Assembly: GCA_902806575.1 (NCBI GenBank)
Contig: CADCXD010000001.1
Location: 4,712,001 to 4,776,000 of the forward strand
Length of the DNA stretch: 64,000 nt
Source: Jackrogersella multiformis
Taxonomy: Eukaryota; Ascomycota; Sordariomycetes; Xylariales; Hypoxylaceae
Direction: 5' to 3'
The first letter of the stretch is position 1. Every line of letters begins with the position of its first letter. The notes beneath the pieces are model-generated. The model did not search any database, was not told where the DNA came from, and worked only from the letters and a program-made list of their open reading frames with translations. The translations under genes and the position numbers were made by a program. Below are positions 46,402-60,500 of the stretch, piece after piece.

Positions 46402-46447
46402 ATTGTAGTTGTAGTCGTAGTTGTGGTTGTGATTGTAGTTGTGGTTG
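46402..46447. repeat. GTTGTA/GTTGTG hexanucleotide-type microsatellite
   Basis: Imperfect tandem units ttgtag, ttgtgg and tcgtag upstream of the RING-PH-VWA gene. Any regulatory meaning is unknown. Confidence 0.75.
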
Positions 46448-48802
46448 AGAAATGAGTAGCTTCAAGGTTGTTGTAAGAGAAATGGGTCGAAGTTGGTTAG
46501 GTTTCTCCTTAGTAGGCGATATTATTATTATTCTCCAAACCCAGTGCCTTCTTCGGTTAATGACCTTTAAGTGTAAGGAAGGACCTGAGGATCTAAGGAT
46601 CTGAGGACCTCCAAATAACCCAAGAACCTAAACCCCAAGAACCCCAATAAGATATCAGATAATGGTTCCAATTTTTTGGTGGCAGGAAAGACCAATCAGT
46701 AGTACCTAGGTAGGTATGAAGGCAAAGGTTATTATGTTGCCAACCCTGCTCTGCAAGGACTGACGAAGAAAAAAAGATGTTGCTTAATACCTGCTAATAA
46801 CTGCAGTTATGTATTTAGCAGACGATTATCGTCAGAAGGGGAAGGAAAAGGGGATCCCGTCAGGCTGTTCCCTTTCCCAAATTGCTTTTTTCTCTTTTCC
46901 CTCCCTCCCCGGGCTTAGTCGAAACAAGGTACACCCTTGACCCAAAACACTCAGCCGGTGGAAGATCTAGCGGGCCGCCAGCTATATCGCAACCTACCTA
47001 GGTAATAGGCTGAGTTAGGTACGTAATATAGTAGGTAATAGGTAACTTGCACCCAATATTAATCAATATTGACAACAAGGTTCAAAAGCAAAAGGAAACG
47101 GCATAGCCATCATAAAGGAAGGGCCATAGTCGATGAGTTTCTAAGTGTAAGAGATCCAGGAAAACTCTACGGCAGTAAGAAAAGGGAAGAAAAGGGAAAA
47201 TGGGGGCCATAAGGGTGCCAAGTACGTACATATGTATGATTAGGATTATGGTTATTCTCAATCATTATCTCGTTTATTATTGCGATACCACCTTAGGTAC
47301 TGTACCCAGGTACGGGTACCACGATGCTACGTTGGGTACTGACTCTGGAGATCCTTTCCCAGGGACAAGGTACCTTCAAAATACTAGCCCGCCCCTTCCT
47401 TAGATTCGCTAGGTTAGTCCCTTTACCTAATGCAGTCACTGTAGTGTACCCAGGCAGCCAGGTAGACCCTTCAGGCCCTGGAGTGCCTGACTGTCTTGTC
47501 GAAACGGGTAAAGCGGATTAGATTTGGTACTCCGCACGTAGTTGGCATGTAGTGGACATCAATCTACTATGTACGTGATCTACCTAGGTACCTGGGTAGG
47601 TAAATTGGTGATATCTACCAGGTTCTTACATGTAAGTAGGCAAGGAGTGATATCCATATATTTAGTGGTAAATATCTGTAAGTAATATCTTCAGCGCTAA
47701 AAGCTGCAGCTCGTTTACCTAGGTACGTTTACATCGATTGTATGTGATACATATATTAGCCACCTTTCATGTAGTCATCAATTCATCTCCAGTCGTTACA
47801 AACTGCCCAGGTGGTATATAGAGCCCTTCGCTTCTCCGTCAAAGCTGCCAGGTGGACTGACCCAAAAACAGAGTGCTGGAATCTGTAGTACCTACCTACA
47901 CTAGGTAGGTTGGTATGTGAAGACCTACCTAGGTCCATAGTAGTGTAGAGGCCCGAGGGAGAATCCAAGTGGATGAGGTAGGAACCATTATCAAGGGGTC
48001 TTGTAGTCTGTGCGTACCACTGTATTATGTAGCATGGGATGAGAACTTACCAGATCCTTGCCCGACAGGGGCAGAATCCTTGCCTCCAACCATTGCGCAG
48101 TCCACATCCATGGGGCACCTTACAACTCCCCGCCCTGCTAGGAGCAGTTAGGTCACATTGTACTACGTACCTCTATCCAATGTACCTAGGTACCTACCTA
48201 GTAGGAACAGCTAAGAACTATCAGGAAGAACCTAGGAACGACTGTGTACCGATAATACCTGCTGTCTTCACTCACTCGCCATTAAACGGGCTGGACCGCG
48301 CTCACATCATACCTAACTTACTATGTACATTACACGTGTAGAACCCAGCTGTGAAGGCGCCATATGCCATACCTAGGTATGTAAGGATTGGGATATCGCT
48401 ATTCCTTCAGAGAATATCTTGATGAAATGCGCCACTCAGTGATCTGCTAGATATATATAGGCTTCCGCTGTCATGAAATGTCTTAACCTCTTGTCAGAAA
48501 AGTCCTAACGCAGCTACCTACACTAGGTAGCTATAGAAGCGCTAAAGTCGATGAGTCTTAATAAAGCGACCATGGTGATTACCATAACAAGAGTTCGGAA
48601 TAGTGTCAACATGGCCTGCGCTAACGCTAGGAAATTTACTTTATGCACGTAGGTAGTCCGCGGTGATGTTATTAGTGGTAGTCTTAACCTTAGTGTAGTG
48701 GGTGTCCATGATAGAAAAATTAAGGGAAAATATCACCACGAGGTCATCAAAATTTTGCGTAATAAAAGCAAAGGCCTTGTCTCCATAAACAACCCCCTTT
48801 CC

Positions 48803-48820
48803 TACCTAGGTACCTAGGTA
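48803..48820. repeat. Overlapping pair of TACCTAGGTA palindromes
   Basis: Two copies of the palindromic decamer overlap by two bases, followed by a ttgttgtta-type microsatellite (to about 48,846). This is one example of the dispersed palindrome family. Confidence 0.8.
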
Positions 48821-49935
48821 GGTATTGTTGTTATTGTTGTTGTTATGTTAAATTTGCAACAATGACATTACATACCTATTTATGTATAGCTTGCCACGAA
48901 CTGTAAATATAACGAGCATAGCGGCTGGCTTTATTCCATTATTCCAGGCGAGAAGTTATCTTAAGATGAAAAGTTGTCAAAGATAGGTTTATTATAAGGG
49001 GTACCATACTTACACTTAAAATGGCTTTGGATTTTGTCTAAGTTTCAAAGGTTATTAGGTTCATTATCTAGCCTTAAGCAACTTAGAACTACGCCGCATT
49101 TTAAAAGCACAAGTCATTTCTTAAAATTAGTATACATGTCACTATCGCCAAATGAATATGTAAGGAAGTCACTACACTAGTGTATTTACTATATTATATT
49201 TATTATAAGCAATTACGGATACTAGATACCTGGTACAGGTAGGTATATGCAGCCCACTGTAGCTTCCATGATGTCTTTCTCTTTTCTACCTAAGTCTAAA
49301 TACCGAAGTATCTTCATCTCATCTTTTATCTACCTACACTAGGTAGTGTAGTGGGCAGAATACATACTTCCTATTTACATACACCTAGGTACACAACAAC
49401 CTCGCGAAATGGCTTCGAAATAGGTAGTATTCTAGAAGTCCATGCACCTGCTCCGAGCCAACCTACCTGCCTATATATGTAGGTACCTATTCTGCCTATC
49501 AGGTACGTACCTAGGTAGGTACTGGTAGGTATTCTCATACTACGTACACATTTACCCAACTTCTTCTAGCCTCCACTTTCTACCAAACAACCAGCAAACT
49601 AGAATCACGCTTTGACGGCAATGCATATGATGATCCAGTTATCAGTTGCCATTGATGGGGCAGTCTACATAATACAGGAACGTACCATACTCGGAATGAC
49701 GCGATGTAATCCTGCGACCGAACTTTGGTCAACCAATCGCCATTCTAGACCTCCAAATCAAAAGCTGGCACAGTACTACAAAAATTACGACCACTTACCA
49801 TGAGCCACCTACACTCTCAGCCTCCTTCGAAGAGGATCACGGAAGCTTATGTACTTACCTATATTAGTATAGGTAGTTAAGAGGTAACACCTGAATAGGT
49901 GCACCTTAAGGGGTGGGGAAGGTATTACCCACTCT

Positions 49936-52900
49936 TCCTTTTAATATTATTAAAAATATCCTTAAGTGTTATTAGCTTAAAATAATTTTTTTAATTTTTA
50001 AGTTTTTTTTAATATATTTAACGAAATATTAAAATTAATTAATTATTATTAATTTTTTAAATTAAACGATTTTTATAAATTATTAAAAATAATTATTTTT
50101 TTAAAAAAATTTATTTCGTTTTTATTTTATTATTTTAATTATATTTTAATAAAGTTTTATATTATTTATTATATTATTAAATACGATAACTTTATTTTAA
50201 ATTATTTTAAAATTTATAAAAAAAGTTTATAAAAAATTATATATTATTAAAATTTTTATTAAAAAAATTTATTTTAATTAATTTATTATTAAAATTAAAT
50301 ATTTTATCGTTAAAAAGGTTTATTATAAAAATTAACGAAAAAATAATATAAAAACTTATTTTATTTTTTAAATATATAAAATTAAAAAATATAAAAAATA
50401 TTATTATAAATTTTTTAATAATTAAATTTTAAAATCCCCGATTTTTAATTATATAAATATTTTAATAAAATAAAATCCGCCGTTTATTAATTTATATAAT
50501 TATATTAATAATTTAAGTAAAAATAATATAAAAAAATAACTTATTTTTATCGAAAATAATATTAATTATTAATATATTATACGTTAAAAATGCCGTTATA
50601 ATATTAAATTTAAACTTTTTAATATAAAATATTATTAAAAATAATAAATGTAAAAATAATAAATAAAATAAATTTTATTAAATTAAAGTAATTATTTAAA
50701 AATAAATACCTTTCGAAACTTATAAACGTAAAAATATTCGATATTAAAAAATAATAAACCGTTAATTTAATATTATATATAAATTTAAAACGCGTTTAAA
50801 TAAATAAAAAGTAAAAATAAACCGTAAAAACTTAAAATTATTAAAATTATTATATTAACGTTTATTAAAATTATTATTAATAAATTTATAAATAATTTAA
50901 ATAATTATAAATTATAATAAAAATCTTTAATAAATTATTTAAAATAATAAAAAAATTAAAAAATTATATTTAAATAAAAGTTATTTAAAAACTTTTTAAT
51001 AAACGTAAAGAAATAATTATAAAAAAAGATTAAATTAGATTAAATTTAAATTTTTCGTTATAATAAAAATAAAACGCGCGTAAATATATAATATTTCGTT
51101 TAAAAAAACTTTATATATAATATTTAATTTTTTAAAATTATTATAATAATATTTATTATATATTTTAATAATAATTAAAAAATAAAAGATCTTTAAAAAT
51201 TAAAACATTAAAATAATTAAAATTTTATCGTTTTTTTTAAAAAATAACTTTATTTATTTATTAATAAATAATAAATAAAAGTTATATATAAATAAATTAT
51301 AATATATTTAAAAGTAAATATATTTACGTAAAATAATATATTTAATAAATTAATATATAAAGTAATTATATTTAAACGTAATAAAAATATATTCTCGTTT
51401 CGTTTAATTATATTATTAATAATTTATAAAAAATCACTCGAAAAAAAATTTAAAAACATTTAATTTATATAATAACGTCGTTATTTTTTAATTTAACTTT
51501 ATTATAATTTATAAAATTAAATTAATTAATAAAAGATTTATTTTTAATCGTTATTAATAATTATATCGTTATAATTTAATAAAAAAAGAAATTAAAAAAT
51601 ATATTAATTTTAATCTTTTCGATAATAAAAAATATAATTAAAATCTCGTTAATAAATTTTATATAATTAAACTTAAATTTTTATTAAAACTTAAAATATT
51701 TATTAATATAAATCGGAAATAAAGCCGGTAAAATAACGAAATAATATATTAAAATAAATAAAATAATAAACTCGATATTTATTATAATCGAAATTATTAA
51801 ATTATATAAAATTACTTTAATTTTAAAATACATTAAAGATAATAAAGTTATTATATACGTAATAAAAATATATTCGGATTTTACGAATTAAAGATCGAAT
51901 ATAAATTTTATAAATTTCGTATTAATAAAAAAATTAAAACTTTAACGACGATTATTAACGACGTTAAAAATTTAAAAATTTATTTTTTTAAATATTTAAA
52001 AATATATTATATAAAAATATAATATATATATCGAAATTATAAACGGTTATTTATTTATTTAAATAATAATATCGGTTTTAATTATTAAAAATAAAAATAT
52101 TAAAATATTAAAATTTTAATTAAAACTTAAATTAATTATTAATTATAATAAAGTGAAAAAAAAGTTTTTTAAAATAAATCTTTTATTATTAATTAATATA
52201 TATAAATAATTATTTAATTTAAAATATAAATATTAATCGATATCGGTATATTTAAAATCTTAATATATTTTAATTTTTAAAGTATTAAGTTTTCTTTAAT
52301 TATAATTAATAAAAATATTATAAGGTATATAATTTATTAAACACTTTATATTTAAAATAATGCGAATAATGTTTAAATTTATTTTTATATCGTTTCTTAA
52401 GCCGTTATTTATTGTTTTAAAAAACCCGATAAATATAATTAATACCGTAAAATATATTAATAATATTTTTACTTTTTACGAGATAATAAAAAAATAATTA
52501 TTATAAATTAAACATTATTTTTTACCGAAAATCTTATAATTAAAATTAAAATTATTATTTAAAAAAGTTATTAATATTAAAATTTATTTATAAAATATAT
52601 AAACGAATAATTATTAAATATAATAAGTCCGAGAAATTAAAAAATTAATTTATACCGAAAATTTAAACTTATATTAAGTAATTTTTAAAAACTTTAAACC
52701 TTATAAAACGATAAATAAAAAATTATTCGAAAAAATTATAATTATTTATTAAATTTTAAAATAATATTTATTTTAGATAAAATTAAATAAAAGTTTTAAC
52801 TTTTAAATTATTAAAATATACGAATATAAATATAACGAACCGGTAAATATATATTTAAACGCGTTTAAATATAAAGTTAAATATTATATTATTTAAAAAT

Positions 52901-53283
52901 AAAATTATATTTTAATATTTATTTTTTACGATAATTTTTTATTTATTAAAATATAAAAATTTATAATATATATAAACGAGAACTTTATAATATTATTTAA
53001 TTCGTTTAACGATATAAAAAATATTTAAAATTATAAAAATAATTAATTATATATATTAATTATAAATTATTAATATTTTTTTAAACGTCGGTAAATATTA
53101 AAAATATTTACGTTAAATAAATAAACGAATTAAAATTATTAAACGTTTAAATTATTTTTATTTAAAAAAACGAAACGTAATAATTAACGTATTATCGAAA
53201 ATTATATTTTTATTTTTTAATTATAAAAAATTTATAATAAACTTTAAAAATATTAAAAAAAACGATATATAAATTATAAAAAG
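49936..53283 (+). mobile_element. Fragment A: RIP-degraded Ty3/Gypsy-type retroelement remnant
   Basis: GC content drops abruptly at about 49,936 to roughly one base in ten by eye. Despite many stops, plus-strand translation shows YINNIFTFYE (52,453-52,482), expected if YIDD-type reverse transcriptase codons suffered G-to-A changes. It also shows NVIINVLSK (53,174-53,200), which differs from the RNase H C-terminal NVVADALSR only by C-to-T or G-to-A changes. The two motifs are in different frames, so an indel lies between them. The order (reverse transcriptase then RNase H, about 720 bp apart) fits Ty3/Gypsy pol. The part before 52 kb may be gag/protease but could not be identified. The fragment stops where fragment B begins. 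No long terminal repeats were recognised. Confidence 0.65.
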
Positions 53284-56200
53284 TTATAATTATATGGTTT
53301 ATAATTAAAGTGGTGGACCGTGCGTTAAAGGTGGCCCGTACTTTATATTTATTAATTTTATTTCACGATATTAATTTTACTTTTATTTTTAAAAATAATA
53401 ATTATTTTAAAACTTTTATTTTAACTTATTAATATATAATATATAATAATACCTCGTTTTTATTATATTATAACGATTTATATTTTACCGTTAAATTAAT
53501 TAAGCTTTTAATTAATTAATAATTATTAAACTTTAAATATTTTATAATTTTTTTTATTATTTTGTTTTTTTTATTATTTAATAAGTTTTACTTTTTTATT
53601 TTATTAATCGAATTTAATTACGTTATTATTTTTTTATAATATTATAATTTACGTATTAACGTTATTTTAATAAAATTAAGTTTTTTTCCTTTTTTATAAT
53701 TTTAAATTTTAATAACGATAATATTTTATAAGTTATTACTTTTATTTATAATTACCGAAACTTTTAAATAATATAAAAGTTATATTAATTACGTATAATT
53801 AATTTATTATTTTACGTAAATGTATTTAATTAAATATAAAATTAATTTTTTTATTAATATAAAGTTTTCGTATTATACGGAATTTTATAATAAAAGCGTT
53901 ATTTTATAACTTTTAATAAATGTTAAAATTTTAAAAATTTAAACGAATATTTAATAAAACGTTAAAAATTATATTATAACTTATTTTATTAAATTTAAAA
54001 GTTTTTACTTTAATATCGGTTTTAATATCGATTTCTCGCTTTAATTACTTTTATATATTAACCGATAAGATTAACTTTTTATTTATTAACTTAATATTAA
54101 TTAACTTTTTAATCGATTTAAATTTTATAATATTATTAATAATATTATTAACGAAAAAAATAATTAATTTAATTAATTATTAAATTTCTTTATTTTTTAA
54201 TTATCGATTATTAATTTTTTTAATATTATTAACGTTATTATAATTTTCATTAATTTATAACTTAAAAATATAACTTATAATAACTTTAATAATTATTTTA
54301 CCGTTTATATTTAATTTATAAATCGATTTATTTATATTATTAATTTTATATTAAAAATTTTAACCGTAATTCGTTAAAAAATAAAAGTTAATAAAGTTAC
54401 GTAAACAATTATACGAAGCCTTTAAATAATTTTTTCGATATTTTTAATTATTTATTAAAAAGTTTAATCGTAAATATAAATAATTATATCGCGAAAAATT
54501 AATATTAATAAAATTATATAAATAATTATACGAAACTTTAAAATTAAGTTTTTTATATTTTTAACTTTTTATTAAAAAGTTAAGTTATAAATAATTAAGT
54601 TAATATTATTTATCGTATATTTATTTATCGTGTTTATTTTTCTTATAATAAAAGTACGTAATTAAATTATAAATTTTTTATAACGAATAAAAATACTTAA
54701 TTTAAATAATAATTAATTAATTAATTTAACTTTTCGTTTTAAAATTAAAATCACTTTTAATAAATAAACCCGATTAATTTTAAAAATTATAACTTCTATT
54801 AATTAATTTTATTTTTAAATTAATATAAATTTTTTAAATATATATCGTAAAATAAGCCGTAATTTTATTTATAATCGAACGTTAAATCGTTAATAAACCG
54901 TTTAACGGTTTAATTAATAACGTTTTAATATTTATATAATCGTAAAAAAATAAAACGAATCGTTAATCGATATTAAAAAATTAAACGATTTATAATATCG
55001 GTTATTTTATAACGAACGTAAATAATTTTATAATAATAAATAATTTTTTTATTAAAAGTAATTATATATATTAACGTAATGTATATATATATATAAACTT
55101 TATTTAAATAATTTCTTAAAAATCCGCGAAAACCGTAAAAATTAAAAGTAATTTTTATAAGTTATTTCGTGGCGATTTATAAAATTAATAAATATAAAAC
55201 GATATTAAATACGCTTTTAAAACGTTATTCGATCGATATAAAATCCGTATATTAAAAGCTTTAATATTCCTCGAAAAAACGAAATATATTTTAAAGTTTT
55301 ACTTTAAAAATATATTTATTAAAATATAATCGTCGAGTATTATTTAAAATTATTAAATATCCGGATTAATTACGAATATATAATAAATAATAACGATTTA
55401 TAATAAATTAAACCTGGAATTTAAAATAATAAATATTATTAATTTAAAGTCGATTATAATAATTATAAACGTTTATTTTAAGTATTTAAATAAAGGAAAT
55501 CGATATAACGTAAATAAATATTAACGAAAAAAAATAAAAACTTAAAAATCGATATTAAGTTTTACATAATATTTAATAATATATTTATACGAAATATTTT
55601 TTAAACGATATTAAATTATTTAAAAATATCCGATTTATTTATTATAATTACGATAATATAATATTTTATATCAATTAATTAAAAGTTTATTAAAACGATT
55701 AAAATTATCGTAATAATAAATATAATCGACGAAATAATTATAATTAATAACGAAATAATTTTAATTAACGTTAAAACGATTATAATTTTAATTATTATAA
55801 TTAAAAAAAATCGTCGTAATAATAATTATAATTAAAATCGTAATTAATATAACGATAAATAAAATAATAAACGTCGAAATAATAATTAATAAAGTTATTA
55901 TCGTTATAATTATAAACGTAATTACGATATTTATAATCGTTATAATAATAAATATCGTAATAACCGTTTTCGTTTTCGTTAAAAACGATAAAAAAATAAA
56001 AATTCGTTTTAACGACGATATATATTTATAAAACGAAATCGAATATAAATAAAACAAAAAGAATTACGAGGAAAATAAAAAAAACTTATAAATAAATAAT
56101 TATTTTTTAATAAAAAAATATTTAATAAATAAATTTAAAACTTTTATATTTTACTTTTCGTTTTTTAATAATAAATCGTTAATCGTAAAAAAACGTATAT

Positions 56201-57546
56201 ATCGAAAATATTATAAAATATTCGATATTAAACTTAATTATTTTAAATATATATACGTTAATAAATATATAAAACTTAAATATTCGTAATTATTTCGAAA
56301 AACGAAATAAACGATAAAAACTCGATTTAAAATTAAGGAAATTATTAATGTTTACTTTATTTAAAAATAAATAAAAGCGAAAATATAAATAATATAATCG
56401 AAAAATATTATACTTTTATTTTTATAATTAATAAATATAAAAATTAAAAATATTATCTTTTTACTTTTAAATAAAAATTTAATAAAATATATAAGTTTAA
56501 AAATAAACGTATTAAACGAATCGAGATAAAAATTAATAATATATACGAATATTAACGTATCCGATTAAATAATAAATAAAATATAATTAAAAACTTTTAT
56601 CGAGAATTACGAAATATTTAAATTAAATAAATTTATATATATATAAAAAATAATCTCGAGAAAATTAATTATAAATGTTAAAATTAAATTTTTAATTAAA
56701 TTTTAAAAGAAAATAATATATAAACGATAAATTTAAATTTAAATTTTAATAAAAACATAAATTAATTATTTAAGTTTTTAATTTAACTTATTAATAAAAA
56801 ATAATTTCTTAAAAAAATACGACGTAATTATCGATTATAATAAAATATTATTATTTAAAAAGTTAAATATAATAACGAGTTTTAATTATAAATCGATTTT
56901 TTATTTTCGTTAAAATAATAATGCTTATTTTAATATATTATTTTAATTTATCGCGCGAAAAAAACTTTATTTTTTACGTTAAAATAAAAAACGTAATAAA
57001 TAATATTTATAATATAAATACGTTTAAAAAATCGCTTTTTTAAATACATTCGATAAATTTATAATTTTACGACGTAATATTATTAATATATTAAAAAAAT
57101 AACGATCGATTTAATTAACGGTTAATAAAAAACTTATAAACTTAAATATATATATTTATTAAATATATAAAATAAAAAATTCCTTAATAAAACTTTCGAT
57201 TAAATATATAATTAAAATAAAATAAAATAATAAAAAATAATTATATCGTTTAATTATTTTTATTTTATTATTTAAAAAATTTATTAATAATAAAAAGAAA
57301 TTAAATAATTATTAACCTTAAATTATTAAATAAAAATACTTTAATTAATATTTATTTATTATTACGTTAAAAGAAAATCGTTTAAAAAATATAAAGAAAA
57401 AAAGTTTTTAACGTTATAAATAAAGCTTTATTTTTTTATTAATTATTTATTACGTTTAAATATAAAAATAAAATAACGATAATATCGTTAAAAAGTTTAA
57501 AAGTTTTTAACGTTATGTTAATAAAATTTAAAATTTTTATAAGAAA
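53284..57546 (+). mobile_element. Fragment B: RIP-degraded Ty3/Gypsy element, gag-protease-partial RT, copy of fragment C
   Basis: B aligns head-to-tail with fragment C from ttataattatat (53,284 versus 57,547) onward, with indels. Plus-strand decayed motifs include a retropepsin-type NNFLKKYDVIIDYN (56,800-56,841; compare GNDFLRKYG...IDY). The start of the reverse transcriptase runs from about 57,390, with KITIISLKSLKVFNVMLIKF-like codons to about 57,536. Similarity to C then ends and C's 5' end starts ten bases later, so B is truncated inside RT. Positions 55,680-55,985 form a triplet-periodic AT tract also present in C. Remaining C bases are mostly CpG or CpT, and CpA/TpG are scarce, as expected from RIP. 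The first 2.4 kb contains no recognised domain and may include an LTR and gag. Confidence 0.8.
53306..53345. repeat. GC-retaining island near the 5' end of fragment B
   Basis: This is a rare cluster of G/C within the AT block (gtggtggaccgtgcg, then ggtggcccgtac), containing two related ggtgg-ccgt words. The partly mutated equivalent in fragment C is at about 57,572-57,602. It may mark part of an LTR or leader. A tRNA primer-binding site was considered but could not be matched. Confidence 0.4.
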
Positions 57547-60500
57547 TTATAATTATATAATTTATAATTAAAGTAATGGCTCGTACGTTAAAGGTGGCTT
57601 ATGTTTTATACTTATTAATTATTTTTTAAAATATTAACTTTACTTTTATTCTTAAAAAGAATAATTATTTTAAGATTTTTATTTTAATATATTAATATAT
57701 AATATATAATAATACCTCGTTTTTATTATATCGTAACGATTTATATTTTATCGTTAAATTAAATAAGTTTTTAATTAATTAATAAAGATTTAAAGCTAAT
57801 TAATTGCGATAAGTTAACGTGGTAAAAATTTAATTAATAATTATTAAACTTTAAATATTTTATGATTATTTTTTTTATTATTTTATTTTTTTTATTATTT
57901 AATAATTTTTGCCTTTTTTTTATTATTAATCGAATTTAATTACGTTATTATTTTCTTATAATATTAAAATTTACGTATTAATATTATTTTAATAAAATTA
58001 AGCTTTTTTAATCGATTAAGTTTTTTCTTTTTTTATAATTTTAAATTTTAATAACGATAATATTTTATAAGTTATTATTTTTATTTATAATTATTAAAAC
58101 TTTTAAATAATATAAAGGTTATATTAATTACGTATAAATGATTTATTATTTTATATAAATATATTATTAAATGTAAGATTAATTTTTTTATTAATATAAA
58201 GCTTTTATATTATACGAAATTTTATAATGAAAACGTTATTTTATAACTTTTAATAAATATTAAATCTTTAAAAGTTTAAACGAGTATTTAATAAAGCGTT
58301 AAAAGTTATATTATATTTATTTTATTAAATTTAAAAGTTCTTATTTTAATATTAGTTTTAATATTAATTAATAAGATTGATTTTTTATTTATTAACTTAA
58401 TATTAATTAACTTTTTAACCGATTTAAATTTTATGGTATTATTAATAAAATTATTAACGAGAGAAGTAATTAACTTAATCAATTATTAAATTCTTTTATT
58501 ATTTAATTATTTAATTATTAATTTCTTTAATATTATTAACGTTATTATAATTTTTATTAATTTATAACTTAAAAATATAATTTATAATAATTTTAATAAT
58601 AGTTTTAACGTTTATATTTAATTTATAAATCGATTTATTTATATTATTAATTTTATGTTAAGAGATTTAGCCTTAATTTATTAAAAAAACCGAAGTTAAT
58701 AAAGTTATATAAGTAATTATACGAAGCCCTCGAATAATTTTTTTAATATTTTTAATTATTTATTAAGAGATTTAATCGTAAATATAAATAATTATACCGC
58801 GAAAAGTTAATATTAATAAAGTTATATAAGTAATTATATAAAGCTTTAAAGTTAAATTTTTTATATTTTTAACTTTTTATTAAGAAATTAAGTTATAAAT
58901 AATTAAGTTAATATTATTTATCGTATATTTACTTATTATATTTTCTTTTTTTCGTAATAAAGGTACGTAATTAAATTATAAATCTTTTATATTAAATAAA
59001 AGTATATAATTTAATCGATTAATTAAAATTTAAAATAAAATAACTTAAATAATAATTAATTAATTTATTTAACCTCTCGTTTTAAAATTAAAATAATTTT
59101 TAATAAATAAACTTAATTAATTTTATCCTTAAATTAATATATAAATCTTAAGTACGTATCGCGGAATAAGCCGTAATTTTATTTATAATCGAACGTTAAG
59201 TTATTAACGAGCCGTTTAACGGTTTAATTAATAACGTTTTAATATTTATATAATTATAAAAGGATAAAATAAGTTATTAATTAATATTAAAAGATTAAAC
59301 GATTTATAATATCGGTTATTTTATAATAAATATAAATAATTTTATAATAATAAATAATTTTTTTATTAAAGGTAATTATATATATTAACGTAATATTTAT
59401 ATATAAATAAATTTTATTCGAATAACTTATTAAAAACTTATAAAGGCCGTTAAGATTAAAAGTAATTTTTATAAATTATTTTATAAAGATTTATAAAATT
59501 AATAAATAAGTTAAATACTTATTAAAGAGAAATAAAAAAATATAAAACGATACGGAATATATTTTTAAAGCGTTATTTAATCGATATAAAATTTATATAT
59601 TAAAAGTTTTAATATTCCTTAAAAAGGTAAAATATACCTTAAAATTTTACTTTAAAAATATATTTATTAAGATTTAATTATTAAATATTATTTAAAACTA
59701 TCGAATATTTAAATTAATTACGAATATATAATAAATAACGACGATTTATAATAAGTTAAATTTAAAATTTAAAATAGTAAATATTATTAATTTAAAGTTA
59801 ATTATAATGATTATAAATGTTTATTTTAAGTATTTAAATAAAAAATAATCGATATAACGTAAGTAAATATTAACGAAAAAAAGTAAAAACTTAAAAGTTA
59901 ATATTAAGCTTTATATAATATTTAATAATATGCTTATTTAAAACATTTTTTTCGACGATAATAAATTATTTAAAAATATTCGACCTATTTATTATAATTA
60001 CGATAATATAATATTTTATATTAATTAATTAAAGGTTTATTAAAATAACCGAAATTATTATAATGATAAATATAATTAACGAAATAATTATAATTAATAA
60101 TAAAATAATTTTAATTAATATCGAAATAATTATAATTTTAATAATTATAATCGAAAAGAAAATTAAAGTTACGATCGAAATTATAATCGAAGTTACGATT
60201 AAAATTACGATCGATATAATAATAAATAAAATAACGAGTATCGAGGTAATAACCGATAAAGTTATTACCGTTATAATTATAAACGTGGCCGTAATGTTTA
60301 TAATTATTATAATTACGAATATTATAATAATTATTCTCGTTTTCGTTAAAAATAATAAAGGAAGATAAGAAATTATCTTAATAACGATATATATTTATAA
60401 AATAAAGTCGAATATAAATAAAATAAAAAGATTTATAAGAAAAATAAAAAAGAATTATAAATAAATAGTTATTTTTTAATAAAGAAATACTTAATAAATA

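Larger units (their letters stand above)
46033..49935. other. Gene-poor region between the scaffold gene and the AT-rich block
   Basis: 3.9 kb. The left part (46,033-46,700) should carry the promoter of the scaffold gene. The remainder has no supportable gene. It has the highest local density of TACCTAGGTA decamers in the window (46,703; 46,995; 47,581; 47,716; 48,183; 48,370; 48,803; 48,811; 49,508) plus many ggtaggta and ctacactaggtag variants. AT content rises towards 49.9 kb. The short frames seen here contain these repeats and are not called. Confidence 0.55.

Noticed and set aside
46700..49900. CRISPR-like array from the regularly seen ctaggta repeats
   Set aside because: Repeats are 10 bp palindromes at irregular spacing without unique equal-length spacers, and the host is a eukaryote.
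53306..53345. tRNA primer-binding site of the Gypsy element
   Set aside because: The tggtgg word resembles a PBS start, but I could not match it to a specific tRNA 3' end and no LTR boundary is visible.
55788..56057. Ile/Asn-rich membrane-like open frames in the AT block (also 60,063-60,368; 61,244-61,447)
   Set aside because: Stop-free by composition and triplet periodicity. The two element copies favour opposite strands for the longest frame, and there is no domain or start context.
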